DNA of 64,000 bases from an uncultured Latescibacterota bacterium (GTDB lineage Bacteria > Latescibacterota > UBA2968). Below the pieces are notes generated by a model. That model was not told where the DNA came from, did not search any database, and saw nothing but the letters and a program-made list of their open reading frames with translations. Made by a program: the position numbers and the translations under genes. Positions 1-9,027 of this stretch are shown one piece after another; position 1 is the first letter of the stretch, and each line of letters starts with the position of its first letter. The stretch is from positions 2,432,394-2,496,393 of the forward strand of contig OY282377.1 in assembly GCA_958295785.1 (NCBI GenBank), read 5' to 3'.

Positions 1-413
1 GCTACGGCAATCCCTTTATCCACCATCTCACCTGGGGCATTGTGCCGCCCGAGCGAAAGAGCGGGGATGATTTCGGCTATGCCTGCGAGGTGATTTCTCA
101 CATGGTCAATGTGTGGCAACGCATTGGCGATCATCTCAAGGCAGAACCGGGTACGTTGATCATGGCCTTGCCGCCCGAGGTCACGCAACACCCGCAATTT
201 GAAGCCACCTTGCCCGAATTGTTCGACGGGCTGGATTCGGCATCGCATCAGGTTGAAACCATGCAAGGCGGGGGATTTTTGATTCAGTTTTTCGTTCTGA
301 CGGGCGGGCGCATTGAAGTCGCGCTTCGCATTGACACACAGCAGACCTTCAACCCGAAAAGCGTACACAAAATCTCGGAAGACGAAATCAGCACGCAACA
401 GACGGATTCATGA
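1..413 (+). CDS. Unrecognised protein, 3' part only (5' end outside window)
   Basis: An open frame (codons in phase with position 3) runs in from the left edge and stops at 411-413. About 136 residues are visible. A GTG at 42 could be an internal start, but the frame is open upstream with protein-like sequence, so this is most likely the C-terminal part of a longer protein. It is soluble-looking, with no membrane segment and no motif I recognise. The last 20 residues are polar and probably disordered. It lies 187 bp before gajA, separated by a dispersed GC-rich repeat, so it is probably not part of the Gabija locus. Confidence 0.55.
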   Translation, partial: YGNPFIHHLTWGIVPPERKSGDDFGYACEVISHMVNVWQRIGDHLKAEPGTLIMALPPEVTQHPQFEATLPELFDGLDSASHQVETMQGGGFLIQFFVLTGGRIEVALRIDTQQTFNPKSVHKISEDEISTQQTDS

Positions 414-540
414 AAGTGGAGCGTGGTCAGCCCCCGCTCTGCCCCGCAACCCAAAGGTGAGAGGTAAGACGTAAGAAGTGAGAAAGCCACCCAACCCACC
501 CCCAAAGGCGAATCGGGATTTACAGGAATAAAGATGAGCA

Positions 541-571
541 GGATGTAGGGACGGGTCCCGTGCCCGCCCGT
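541..571. repeat. GC-rich dispersed intergenic repeat, copy 1 (partial)
   Basis: It contains the core GTAGGGACGGGTCCCGTGCC followed by CGCCCG. Ten related copies are scattered between genes in this window. The GGGAC/GTCCC arms can form a hairpin, as in REP-like elements. Only the core is present here, without the GCGAGGATAGAAACG prefix. Confidence 0.6.
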
Positions 572-600
572 CAGGATTGAGATACAAAGAGGGGAATGAA

Positions 601-2295
601 TTGAAACTGAGACTGACCACTGTCACCGTGCGCCACTTTCGTTGCATTAGAGAACTTAGGGTGGACCTCGATGACACGACTGTTCTAATCGGCGAGAACA
701 ACACCGGCAAGACCGCGTTTCTCGAGGCGATCCGCATCTGTTTGGACCGGTTGCGAGGGCGGAGCCGCAACGTGTTTCATGAGTACGATTACCATTTGCA
801 GGGAGAAAAATCGACTCCAGCAGAAGCGGCCCCCATCGAGATAGAACTGTCTTTCGTAGAGCCGGATCTCGACGCATGGACGGAAGAGATTATCCAAGAA
901 CTCGACAGTATTGCTGTATTGGGAGATGACGATCGCTACCAAGTGCTTTTTCGCCTCAGGTCGTTTTTCAACCGAGAGACAGACCATTTTGAGACGGATT
1001 GGCATTTTTTGGATGCCCGTGGAAATCCTACGAGAAATACAAGCCAACTTATGACACTCCAGCGATTGGTGCCAGTGTTCTACCTTTCCGCACTGAGAGA
1101 CGCATCAACGCACTTTGGATCACGCGGGCGCTATTGGCGTACCTTTCTTTCGGAAGCCAGTATTCCAGAAGAGGAGAGAAAAAAACTTGAGGAGGAATTT
1201 GCGAATCTGAACCGCCAACTCGTCAATGCACATCAGCCTTTGGCAGATGTGCGTTCAAGACTCGAAGATGCCAAGAAAGTAATCGATTTCGGATCGGAAG
1301 ATGTGGTCGCTGTCGATGCGTTGCCATCCAAACTGTTCTCGTTGCTGTCCCGGACGCAAGTCAGTCTAGCTTCTCGTGCTGGCGCAAAGATTCCAGTGGA
1401 ACACCAGGGCGAGGGAACGCAAAGTCTCGCAGTTCTGTTGCTATTTGGGGCGTTCTTGCGTAGCCAACTGTCGGATCTCGACCCTATCGCAGAGCCGATC
1501 ACCGCGCTCGAAGAGCCTGAGGCGCACCTACACCCTTCCGCCATTCGGTCACTGATGACCATTGTGAACGACCTGCCAGGCCAGAAGTTGTTATCGAGCC
1601 ATAGTGGCGACTTGCTCGCGAGTGTGGATCCCTGCGCGGTGAGGCGGTTTGTTCGCCGGGATGGTGGCATCCAAGTGTACCGCATCCAACCCGGGAGCCT
1701 GACCAAGGAAGATATGAGAAAGTTCGACTTCCACGTTCGTCGAAGTCGCGGCGAGTTGCTCTTCGCCAGATGCTGGTTGCTCGTCGAGGGCGAGACGGAA
1801 ACGACCTTGCTGACAGGGGCGGCGGAAGTGCTTGAACTGGAACTGGAACGTGCGGGCGTCCGATGTGTTGAGTTCAGCCAGACGGATGTTGGTATGCTTG
1901 CAAAGATCGCCAATCAGTTGGGTATCGAATGGTACTGTGTGCTTGACGACGACAGTGGACGCAAAAAATACAAGCCCAGGGTGCAAGCACAACTCGGTGT
2001 TGCATCAAAGGCCGACCGACTGCTGGTACTTCCGTATCAAAACATTGAACGCTTGCTCTGCGAAAATGGATTTGGCGATCGGTACGAGGCTCGTATGTCA
2101 CCGCAAAAACAACAGCCTACTTCTATGCACGGAACTCCAGCCTATTGGGACGGAGTGTTGAAAGCATTGCCCAAGGGATACAGTAAGCCCGCTGTGGCAT
2201 TGGAGGCGGTTTTCAAGATGAAGGCAGGGGGCGTCGAGGTCCCACCCACCTTGACCTCAATCCTCGAAAAAGCGATTGCATTGGCCGGGAGGTGA
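601..2295 (+). CDS. gajA: GajA, OLD-family ATP-dependent endonuclease of a Gabija-type defence system
   Basis: About 564 residues. The N-terminal ABC-type ATPase half has Walker A GENNTGKT near residue 31 and an EEPEAHLHP signature/Walker B region near residue 303. The C-terminal half is a TOPRIM domain with LLVEGETE near residue 392 and an acidic DDD cluster (VLDDDSG) about 50 residues later. This is the class 2 OLD nuclease architecture. Known Gabija GajA is about 578 residues and forms a complex with a UvrD-like helicase, cutting invading DNA when nucleotide pools fall. The next gene is that helicase, directly abutting. I place the start at TTG 601 because GAGGGG lies about 7 bases upstream; an in-frame TTG at 577 is the alternative. 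All key motifs look intact. Confidence 0.88.
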   Translation: MKLRLTTVTVRHFRCIRELRVDLDDTTVLIGENNTGKTAFLEAIRICLDRLRGRSRNVFHEYDYHLQGEKSTPAEAAPIEIELSFVEPDLDAWTEEIIQELDSIAVLGDDDRYQVLFRLRSFFNRETDHFETDWHFLDARGNPTRNTSQLMTLQRLVPVFYLSALRDASTHFGSRGRYWRTFLSEASIPEEERKKLEEEFANLNRQLVNAHQPLADVRSRLEDAKKVIDFGSEDVVAVDALPSKLFSLLSRTQVSLASRAGAKIPVEHQGEGTQSLAVLLLFGAFLRSQLSDLDPIAEPITALEEPEAHLHPSAIRSLMTIVNDLPGQKLLSSHSGDLLASVDPCAVRRFVRRDGGIQVYRIQPGSLTKEDMRKFDFHVRRSRGELLFARCWLLVEGETETTLLTGAAEVLELELERAGVRCVEFSQTDVGMLAKIANQLGIEWYCVLDDDSGRKKYKPRVQAQLGVASKADRLLVLPYQNIERLLCENGFGDRYEARMSPQKQQPTSMHGTPAYWDGVLKALPKGYSKPAVALEAVFKMKAGGVEVPPTLTSILEKAIALAGR

Positions 2296-2297
2296 CC

Positions 2298-4193
2298 ATG
2301 TTAGAGAAAAAAAAACTGAACGAAAACCAACGGCTGGCGGTACAGTGGGACAAAGGGCCTTTGCTCGTCCTTGCCGGGCCTGGGTCTGGAAAGACATTTG
2401 TGCTGACGAGGCGCATTGCTCATTTGATCGAACGAGATCCTGCTGCCCGTTTTCGGGTTCTCGGACTTACCTTCACCGCAAAAGCGGCAGACGAGATGCA
2501 TGCACGAGTGAAGCACTTCCTCGGCGCGAACCTATACCGTGCTCGCCTCACGACGTTTCATTCGTTTTGCACCGAGGTGTTGCGCCAACATGGAAGCCAC
2601 TTGGGGCTAAAACCGGATTTTGAAATCCTCTCTCAAGATACCGATCGGCTCCCCGTGCTCGATGAGGCCATTTGCAAGGCCGGTGTCCCAAATATGCCTT
2701 CGGTGGATAGCCGAGGTATGGTAAAGATGATCGATCACCTCTTGCGAGAAGGCCACGACAGCAATGCGAATACGCCGTTGCTTGCTAAGGAGTGGGTTCG
2801 TCCAATTTACCATTCCTATCTAAACCTTTTGCTCCGACATAACCACCTCGACTTCGGTTCTCTGCTCATTTGCTGTTTGCGACTTTTTCGGGAGCGTCCC
2901 AGAATCGCAAAACACTACCAAATCGTTTACCCGTACATCTGCGTTGACGAGTACCAAGACACAAATAAATGTCAAGACATGCTCCTGCGTTCGCTTTGTC
3001 CGGGGACTGACGCCAACCTTTTCGTGGTTGCCGATGACGACCAGATCATCTATCAGTGGAATGGTGCGAGTCCCGAACGTCTCGAGAAACTGCGGTGTGA
3101 ATACAATATGCAAGTTATCCAGTTGCCGGAGAGTTTTCGTTGCCCCGCAGAAGTCATTGGACTGGCGAACACCTTAATCCGTTTCAATCAGCAACGGACA
3201 CCGGACAAGAAGCCGCTCACCTCAACAGTAATGGAATGCGATTCGTCTGTAGTTTGCGTTCGTCGCTTCCACAATGAATCCGCCGAAATGGACTGGGTTG
3301 CCCGCAACATCCGCGAGCGGGGAATCCCCCCTGGCGAATGCGCCATTCTCTCCCGAAATATCAAGCTTTTGAAAGTCGCCGAAAAGTCAGTGCACAAAGC
3401 GGGTCTTGTCCCCTATCGCAGAGAACGAAAAAGCGAGTTTGAGTACCCGCTGTTGCGCTTCGTGCATTCGGCGTTGCGTTTGGCAAACGCTCCTCAGAAC
3501 CACGAGCAGATAGGTCAACTGTGCAAGGCATTCTACGACTTGACGGCCGTGAATGTGAGCGTAGATGATGCGGAAGCGGAGAGTGGTGTCAATGGAGGGT
3601 CTTTGCTGCGGGGCTTTCTCGACGCCGCGCAAAACAGCTCTGTGCTGTCGCCAGATTCGCTCCCCCTACTGGACGCACTTGGCGACCAACTCGTGGAGCG
3701 GCTCAAGTACCATGAATTTGTCAAGGCGGTCTTCGCTTGGTTCAAGAAACGTAATCAGCCAGAGGGAATGGACAGGAGGCACGACGAAGAAGAGCAAGAA
3801 GTGAACATCTGGCAGCAACTAAGCCGTGCGGTCCGGCAACATGTTGCGGATCCCACGTTGAGCCAATTTCTTCAGGAGCTAGACCTACACCCAAAGGTCC
3901 GTCCTCCAAAGCCGAGTGAAGTCCAGTGTCTGACCATTCATCAAGCCAAAGGTAAGGAGTTCCGGCATGTTTATCTGGTCGGTCTCGCCGAGGATCAATT
4001 GCCCTCTTATTATGCACGGCAGAAGGGCGACGCAAGCCGAGAGATTGAGGAAGAACGCCGAAATTGTTTTGTGGCAATTACTCGCGCACAGTCCAGCCTT
4101 ACTCTGACCTTTGCTGACCGCTACTTTGGTTGGCAAAAACAGCCATCGCGATTTCTGTGCGAGATGGGCCTGCAACTGCCATCTTCGGCTTAA
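2298..4193 (+). CDS. gajB: GajB, UvrD/PcrA-like superfamily 1 helicase of the Gabija system
   Basis: About 631 residues with all SF1A helicase motifs in order: motif I GPGSGKT (near residue 27), motif Ia TFTAKAADEM, motif II VDEYQDT, motif III ADDDQIIYQWNGAS, motif IV ESFRCP, motif V TIHQAKGKEF and motif VI RNCFVAITRAQ. ATG 2298 is chosen because GGAGGTGA overlaps the gajA stop and sits 5 bases upstream; GTG 2292 is within that site. The two genes are therefore translationally coupled. In known Gabija, GajB is recruited to GajA and senses DNA ends and nucleotides. This protein is longer than the roughly 494-residue GajB of Bacillus. Without gajA beside it, it would be called a generic UvrD helicase. 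Confidence 0.87.
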   Translation: MLEKKKLNENQRLAVQWDKGPLLVLAGPGSGKTFVLTRRIAHLIERDPAARFRVLGLTFTAKAADEMHARVKHFLGANLYRARLTTFHSFCTEVLRQHGSHLGLKPDFEILSQDTDRLPVLDEAICKAGVPNMPSVDSRGMVKMIDHLLREGHDSNANTPLLAKEWVRPIYHSYLNLLLRHNHLDFGSLLICCLRLFRERPRIAKHYQIVYPYICVDEYQDTNKCQDMLLRSLCPGTDANLFVVADDDQIIYQWNGASPERLEKLRCEYNMQVIQLPESFRCPAEVIGLANTLIRFNQQRTPDKKPLTSTVMECDSSVVCVRRFHNESAEMDWVARNIRERGIPPGECAILSRNIKLLKVAEKSVHKAGLVPYRRERKSEFEYPLLRFVHSALRLANAPQNHEQIGQLCKAFYDLTAVNVSVDDAEAESGVNGGSLLRGFLDAAQNSSVLSPDSLPLLDALGDQLVERLKYHEFVKAVFAWFKKRNQPEGMDRRHDEEEQEVNIWQQLSRAVRQHVADPTLSQFLQELDLHPKVRPPKPSEVQCLTIHQAKGKEFRHVYLVGLAEDQLPSYYARQKGDASREIEEERRNCFVAITRAQSSLTLTFADRYFGWQKQPSRFLCEMGLQLPSSA

Positions 4194-4344
4194 GAGTCGA
4201 TAATTTCTATAAAAATTCCGCAGATCAGTTGCCGTCGTCAATGCGGATTGCAGAAGTTGCAATTCGAGTCTTTACTGAATCGAGTTCAGCACCTGCTTTG
4301 CCGACCCCTGCCAATCACTAATTCCAAAGTCACATATCGCGTTA

Positions 4345-5520
4345 ATGACTAATCTCCATCACAATATCTATAAGCTCTATGTCCACAAATCCCTGCGATG
4401 GATGTTGCTCATTATGCCCGTGCTCATTCCGTTTTTTCAGGAAAACGGGCTCGACCTGCAAGACATTTTGATCTTGCAAGCGGCGTTTTCGGTAGCGCTG
4501 ATTGCGCTTGAAGTGCCATCGGGATATGTCGCCGATGTGATCGGTCGCAAATTTACGCTCATCATCGGCAGCGCGATAGGGGCGGTTGCATTTGTACTGT
4601 ATGCAACTGCGTACGCGTTTTACGAATTTTTGCTCGTTGAAATATTGCTCGGCGTGGGTGGCAGTTTGATTTCTGGCGCGGACAATGCGTTGCTTTACGA
4701 CACCTTGCTCGAACTCGAAAGAGAAGAGGACTATCAAAAGTACGCTGGCAGACTGGGGGCGGTCGGCAATTTTTCCGAAAGCATAGCCGCGATCATTGGC
4801 GGGGAATTGGCATTGATCAGCTTGCGTACGCCGCTCTATGTGCAAGCCGCGCTCACAATACTCACCGTGCCGATAGCTTTGACGCTGGTCGAGCCAAAGC
4901 GCCACAGAATCGCCAATCGAGAGAGCAGTTGGAGAAGTATCCTCAAAATCGTGCGCTACGCGCTGCACGGGCACGCCGAGATCAAATGGCTGATCGTCTA
5001 TTCGTCGCTCGTGGGGCTATCGACCTTTGTCATGGTCTGGTTCATACAGCCCTACTTTCAAGGGGTCGATCTGCCCCTGCGGTATTTTGGCATTGCCTGG
5101 GCGGTTTTGAATTTTTCAGTCGGGCTCTTTTCGATGATGGCGTATCGCATCGAGGGCGTGCTCGGTCGGCGGTGGTCGTTGGTTTCGCTCATTTTTTTGT
5201 CGTCGGCAGCCTATTTGCTTTTGAGCCACTTTCAGGTGCTGTGGGCTCTGTCGATTTTGTTTGTCTTTAACTTGGTGCGCGGCATTAACGGGCCTGTGCT
5301 CACGGATTATATCAATCGTTTGGTGCATTCGGAAATTCGCGCGACCGTGCTCTCGGTCAAAAACCTCGTTGGTCGCTTGATGTTCGTGCTCATCGGCCCT
5401 GTGATCGGCTGGATCAATGACACGTATTCGCTGGGCGCGGCCCTGTTTGTGTCGGGTGTTGCTTTTTTGTTTGCCGGCGTGCTGTCGCTCTTGTGCTTGT
5501 ATCGGAATGAGGTGTTGTGA
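4345..5520 (+). CDS. MFS transporter
   Basis: 391 residues, hydrophobic throughout with about 12 predicted membrane spans. The loop between spans 2 and 3 reads GYVADVIGRKF, a good match to MFS motif A (GxxaDrxGrr). It belongs to the MFS_1 superfamily; the substrate cannot be told from sequence. It lies 150 bp after gajB on the same strand and could be read through from that locus, but drug- or metabolite-type exporters are not known Gabija parts, so I take it as an unrelated neighbour. The ATG at 4345 has no strong ribosome binding site. A dispersed repeat starts 12 bases after the stop. Confidence 0.8.
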   Translation: MTNLHHNIYKLYVHKSLRWMLLIMPVLIPFFQENGLDLQDILILQAAFSVALIALEVPSGYVADVIGRKFTLIIGSAIGAVAFVLYATAYAFYEFLLVEILLGVGGSLISGADNALLYDTLLELEREEDYQKYAGRLGAVGNFSESIAAIIGGELALISLRTPLYVQAALTILTVPIALTLVEPKRHRIANRESSWRSILKIVRYALHGHAEIKWLIVYSSLVGLSTFVMVWFIQPYFQGVDLPLRYFGIAWAVLNFSVGLFSMMAYRIEGVLGRRWSLVSLIFLSSAAYLLLSHFQVLWALSILFVFNLVRGINGPVLTDYINRLVHSEIRATVLSVKNLVGRLMFVLIGPVIGWINDTYSLGAALFVSGVAFLFAGVLSLLCLYRNEVL

Positions 5521-5532
5521 TACCAATTTGCT

Positions 5533-6005
5533 TTTAAGTTGTCCGTATCCTGCCTCCCTTCAGGGAGGAATGAGGAATTGGGGACAGACGTTTCGTAGAG
5601 ATCGGGCGTTGCTTGTCTCAAGCATTTGGCCCTACAGCATCGTTTGTTGCCTTCGATGCGTTGGCTACGCCTGTGCCTACGGCGTGCGGCGACTTCCTTT
5701 TTTTTATCAGGAAAAAAAGTAGGCGAGCGGGGTACAACTGCCCCAGCAGTTCAAAAATGCCGCTCTCATGCGCCGAGAGGCTGGCACAGCGCAAATCGCT
5801 TTTGTAACAGAACGGCATGCGTTGGCCTGCGAAGAGAGTTGCAAGAGGGAGGTGGGTTGCGAGACGGCCTTGCGCGCTGTGCGTGATGGTTTTGTCTGAT
5901 GGTCTTTTGGGATGGCCTTGTTGCAATGGCTTCTTTGAATGATTGCGTAACGTCAAGGGAATCATTTGCGGGTCGCATATCGCATTAGGGCAACAGAAAA
6001 TCAAT
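5533..6005 (+). repeat. Dispersed repeat family A, copy 1
   Basis: A roughly 470-bp noncoding repeat. It shares long near-identical stretches with 15349-15615, 22559-22972 and (inverted) 45139-45525, for example CGCTGTGCCAGCC and GGCCTTGCGCGCTGTGCG-type blocks. It begins near GTCCGTATCCTGCCTCCC and ends GCATATCGCATTAGGGCAAC just before a MITE. Short ORFs inside it change frame between copies, so I see no conserved coding. Confidence 0.75.
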
Positions 6006-6008
6006 TTA

Positions 6009-6120
6009 GAGTCCCTAACAGAAAGCGTTGCCATGGCTTTGTGAGAGGCCGCCTTTGAGGCGTCCCTGCGGGTGTTCACTCCTCTGTTTCAGACGCTTGA
6101 TTTCTTTCTGTTAGGGCTTC
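6009..6120 (+). mobile_element. 112-bp MITE, copy 1
   Basis: It starts GAGTCCCTAACA and ends TGTTAGGGCTTC (with one base variant), i.e. the two ends of the IS5-type elements at 6377 and 16451 joined after internal deletion. Flanks are TTA on the left and TAA on the right. Internal sequence carries GTGAGAGGCCGCC and CAGACGCTTGATTTC. No coding capacity; it would depend on transposase supplied by a full element. Confidence 0.88.
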
Positions 6121-6172
6121 TAAGAGGAGGACGCCATGACCCATTGCTCGTATTCCATGCGCTAGGACAAAA

Positions 6173-6376
6173 GACGATAGACTATCGCTTTCAACAAAAT
6201 TTTTGGAGCAGACAGAGCGATTGTCGGGATGGCTTCCTTCTACCCTATAGGAAAAAAACGACCGAAAAATCGAAAATATACAGACTTTACTGCTTTTTTT
6301 TTCTGACAGGCCCCTCCCGATCCTGCCCGTCAGAAAATCCAAATCTCAATGAATATAACATCTACCATGCTATTTA
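6173..6376 (+). repeat. Dispersed repeat family B, copy 1
   Basis: About 200 bp starting with the palindromic CGATAGACTATCG and containing ATACAGACTTTACTGC and GCCCGTCAGAAAATCC. It recurs at 16245-16450 and 21567-21799. Here and at 16245 it is followed directly by an IS5-type element at the same base position, so element and repeat appear to travel together. Confidence 0.75.
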
Positions 6377-7298
6377 GAGTCCCTAACAAAAAGCGTTGCC
6401 ATGGATTTGTGAGAGGCCGCTTTTCTTCTCAGCCCAACCCTTACAACGTCCATGCCCGGCATCTGCAACCGGGCGAGGAGGGACAAATGACCAACCCCCT
6501 CGTGAGCGATGCACTCTGGGAAAAGGGGCCCCCCTTTTGCCGGTTCCCAAGCCTGGACGGTTCCGCTTTCCCGGCCGTAAGCGCATTGACGACCGCTAGG
6601 CATTGACCGGCATTCTATTCGTCCTGAAGAGCGGCATCCCATGGGATCAGTTGCCCCAAGAGATGGGGTGGGGTTCCGGGATGACCTGCTGGCGTCGTCT
6701 GAAGGCATGGCATGACGCCGGCGTGTGGGAGCGGCTTCATCATCTGCTGTTGTCCAAACTGCGAGCGGCCGACGGCCTGGCCGGGTCTCGTGCCTGCGTG
6801 GACAGCGCCTGCGTGCGGTAGGCACTGGGGGGAAAACCCGGCCCCAATCCCACAGACCGCCGCAAGCCCGGGCGTAAGCATCATGGGATCACCGATGCCA
6901 ACGGGCTGCCTCTGGCCGTGATTGTGCCCGGGGCGAACCGGCCAGATGTGACGCAATTGTTGCCCTTGGTGGACGCTGTGCCTGCGGTCAGGGGCAAACG
7001 CGGTCGTCCGCGTCGCAGACCCCAACGGCTGTATGCGGACCGTGCCTATGACTCGGAGGCGTGCCGGAAGGTGCTGCGTGCGCGCCACATCTGGCCGGTG
7101 ATCGCCCGGCGGGGTACAGCGCATGGCAGCGGGTTGGGCGTGTACCGGTGGGTCGTTGAGCGGACGCTGGCCTGGCTCCTGCAGTTCCGCAACCTGCGGG
7201 TGCGCGACGAACGCAGAGCGGACATCCATGAGGCGTTCCTCTCCATCGGCTGTTCACGCATCTGTTTCAGACGCTTGATTTCTTTATGTTAGGGCTTC
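6377..7298 (+). mobile_element. IS5-family insertion sequence, copy 1 (inactive)
   Basis: A 922-bp element. Left end GAGTCCCTAACAAAAAGCG, right end complement GAAGCCCTAACATAAAG, flanked by TTA (6374-6376 and 7299-7301). The interior encodes a DDE transposase closely matching the copies at 16451 and 35342. Short T-N-A target duplications fit IS427/IS1031-like groups of the IS5 family. Confidence 0.88.
6487..7292 (+). pseudogene. IS5-family transposase, frameshifted and carrying a nonsense codon
   Basis: The reading frame starts at ATG 6487 after GGCGAGGAGGG and encodes MTNPLVSDALWEK, the DUF4096-type N-terminus. A one-base deletion in a G/C run near 6519-6535 shifts the frame, a TAG follows at the DDR*ALTG position, and a further deletion near 6815 disturbs the DDE part. 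The C-terminal third (AYDSEACRK to WVVERTLAWLLQFRNLRVR) remains readable in pieces. It cannot make a functional transposase. Confidence 0.85.
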
Positions 7299-7347
7299 TT
7301 AGTGTCTAAACGGGCGGTGTTCAGCGCAATTGTCATGGCTACTTATC

Positions 7348-7376
7348 TTGACTTGACAGAGGGGTTTGCTTATGTT
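7348..7376 (+). promoter_or_regulatory. Candidate sigma-70 promoter for bamD
   Basis: TTGACT (7348-7353), a 17-base spacer, and TATGTT (7371-7376). It lies 150 bp before bamD and just after the IS copy. Seen by eye only. Confidence 0.45.
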
Positions 7377-7402
7377 TTGAGAGCCTTGCACTTTTGGGTT
7401 CG

Positions 7403-7428
7403 AGCGCGGAAAAACGCGCTGTTTTTTG
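7403..7428 (+). terminator. Terminator-like hairpin in the bamD leader
   Basis: AGCGCG (7403-7408), loop GAAAAA, CGCGCT (7415-7420), then GTTTTTTG. It sits downstream of the candidate promoter at 7348 and 100 bp upstream of bamD, so it could act as an attenuator or be a leftover terminator of an older gene. Confidence 0.5.
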
Positions 7429-7527
7429 TTTGAGAAACTGCGGAACATTCCAGAATTTGCATCGTTTATCAGGCAGGACAAATGGCAGGCTCAGGGTGGT
7501 CTTTCGGATGATGCAGATCGGTGGGTT

Positions 7528-8289
7528 ATGAGACGATTTTTACATATCAGTTGTGCATTGTTGCTCGCGTTGGGCGTGGGGTGCGCGCAAAAAAAATATC
7601 GGCGGTCGAGTTCAGAGGTCTATCACAAGGCCGCGCAACAGGCCCTCAAAGACGGAAAGTGCTACGATGCCGAGTTGTTGTTTAGAAACATGCTGTCGGA
7701 TTTTCCCGGGTCTCATTTGGCGGATGAGGCGCAATTTGGGTTGGGCAAAGCCTACCATTGCCAAAAGGACTACGTGACGGCCATTTTTGAATACGAGCGG
7801 CTGATCAACGAATATCCCGTAAGTCCATACGCGGCCGAAGCGCGCTTCAAAATTGGCGAGTGTTATTATCGAGATGCGCGAGATATTCACCACGACCAAG
7901 ATGAAACGCACAGGGCAATCCGCGAATTTGAGCGGTTTATCGAAGACTATCCGCAAAGCGATCTCGCACGCCAGGCAGAGGCGAAAATTGGCGAATTGCG
8001 GAATCAACTCGCCCGCAAAGACGTCATGATTGCACACAATTACGTCACATGGAAATACTACCTTGCGGCCCAACTCTACGCCGAAGGGGTCTTGAAAGAA
8101 TATCCCAAAACAGAGGCCGCACTAGAGGCGCGCTTCGTGCTTGCACAGGTCAAATTGAAGATAGGGAAACGCGACGACGCCCTCAATGATCTCACATTAT
8201 TGGCCGGGCAAGCCCTGCCCGAAAAGTTGAAAGCAAAAGTGATTAAAGCGATGGAAAAACTCGGAATACACGACAAAAAACGCGAATAG
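7528..8289 (+). CDS. bamD: BamD-like outer membrane assembly lipoprotein with TPR repeats
   Basis: 253 residues. ATG 7528 (MRRFLHIS) is chosen over upstream starts because it places a lipoprotein signal peptide at the N-terminus: a basic start, the hydrophobic run LLLALGV and a cysteine near residue 20. The -3 residue is Gly, so the lipobox is not textbook. Tetratricopeptide-like units follow, with the YfiO/BamD pattern of AFxxxL/FP spacing (NMLSDFPGSHLADEAQFGLG, RLINEYPVSPYAAEARFKIG). BamD is an essential partner of BamA in folding outer membrane beta-barrels, facing the periplasm. The gene is followed by nadD about 120 bp later. Its last codons (GACAAAAAACGCGAATAGAC) recur as a noncoding repeat at 9579-9600. 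Confidence 0.8.
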   Translation: MRRFLHISCALLLALGVGCAQKKYRRSSSEVYHKAAQQALKDGKCYDAELLFRNMLSDFPGSHLADEAQFGLGKAYHCQKDYVTAIFEYERLINEYPVSPYAAEARFKIGECYYRDARDIHHDQDETHRAIREFERFIEDYPQSDLARQAEAKIGELRNQLARKDVMIAHNYVTWKYYLAAQLYAEGVLKEYPKTEAALEARFVLAQVKLKIGKRDDALNDLTLLAGQALPEKLKAKVIKAMEKLGIHDKKRE

Positions 8290-8408
8290 ACAAACCCCGC
8301 CCAACCCCAAAACCACTACAAACTTCAATGATCCGCTTGTCTTAGGGTGTGTCTGTGCGTTTTGTCGCGTAAAAAATAAAAAGAGTGCCCCAATTGAAAA
8401 CCCGTAGC

Positions 8409-8990
8409 ATGCGCGTTGGCATTTTTGGCGGGACGTTTGATCCCATTCACCTCGGGCATTTGATTATCGCGCAGGAAATGATGCTGCACTGCGCGCTCAA
8501 TCGGGTCGTGTTTATGCCTTCGGGCGAACCGCCGCACAAACGCAATCCGGAAATGGCTTCGGCGAAAGATCGTGCGATGATGGTGGAATTGGCTGTGCGC
8601 GATTATCCGGGGTTCGCGCCAAGTCGATTTGAATTGTCGCGCCCGGGAAAGTCTTATACGATTGATACCCTGCGTCACTGGCGCCAAGATATGGGCGAAG
8701 ATACAAAACTCTTTTTGATTATTGGCGCGGATAATGCCGTTGACATGGGCGCGTGGTGCAATCCCAAAGGCGTGTTGGATTTGGCCCAAGTGCTCGTGGC
8801 GGACCGTCCGGGTTTTGATCGGGCGCGCATCGATCCGGCGTTCAAATCCCTGATGCGGTTTGTACAAACGCCCCTGATAGATATTTCGTCAACGGCGATC
8901 AGGGATCGCGTGCGAAACAAAAAACCCATTTCCCTTTGGGTACCTGAGGCCGTTGAAAACTATATCCAGACCCATGGGCTGTATGTTTAG
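8409..8990 (+). CDS. nadD: Nicotinate-nucleotide adenylyltransferase
   Basis: 193 residues from ATG 8409, where the protein opens MRVGIFGGTFDPIHLGH, the nucleotidyltransferase fingerprint (GGTFDPxHxGH) expected within the first 20 residues of NadD. ISSTAIRDR near the C-terminus is the second ATP-binding motif. The enzyme transfers AMP from ATP to nicotinate mononucleotide to make deamido-NAD in the cytoplasm. Length is normal. Upstream in-frame codons (GTG 8385) lack a ribosome binding site and would add eight unneeded residues. A short sequence just upstream (TGTCTGTGCGTTTTGTCGCG) also precedes zapA. Confidence 0.93.
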   Translation: MRVGIFGGTFDPIHLGHLIIAQEMMLHCALNRVVFMPSGEPPHKRNPEMASAKDRAMMVELAVRDYPGFAPSRFELSRPGKSYTIDTLRHWRQDMGEDTKLFLIIGADNAVDMGAWCNPKGVLDLAQVLVADRPGFDRARIDPAFKSLMRFVQTPLIDISSTAIRDRVRNKKPISLWVPEAVENYIQTHGLYV

Positions 8991-9027
8991 AAGCTGTCTT
9001 AAAATTATCGGGACCTACCCCCTAACC

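Noticed and set aside
4345-5520. MFS transporter as a third Gabija component
   Set aside because: 150-bp gap, no coupling, and no known Gabija association with transporters.
6487-7292. Active IS copy 1
   Set aside because: At least two frameshifts and one stop break the transposase.
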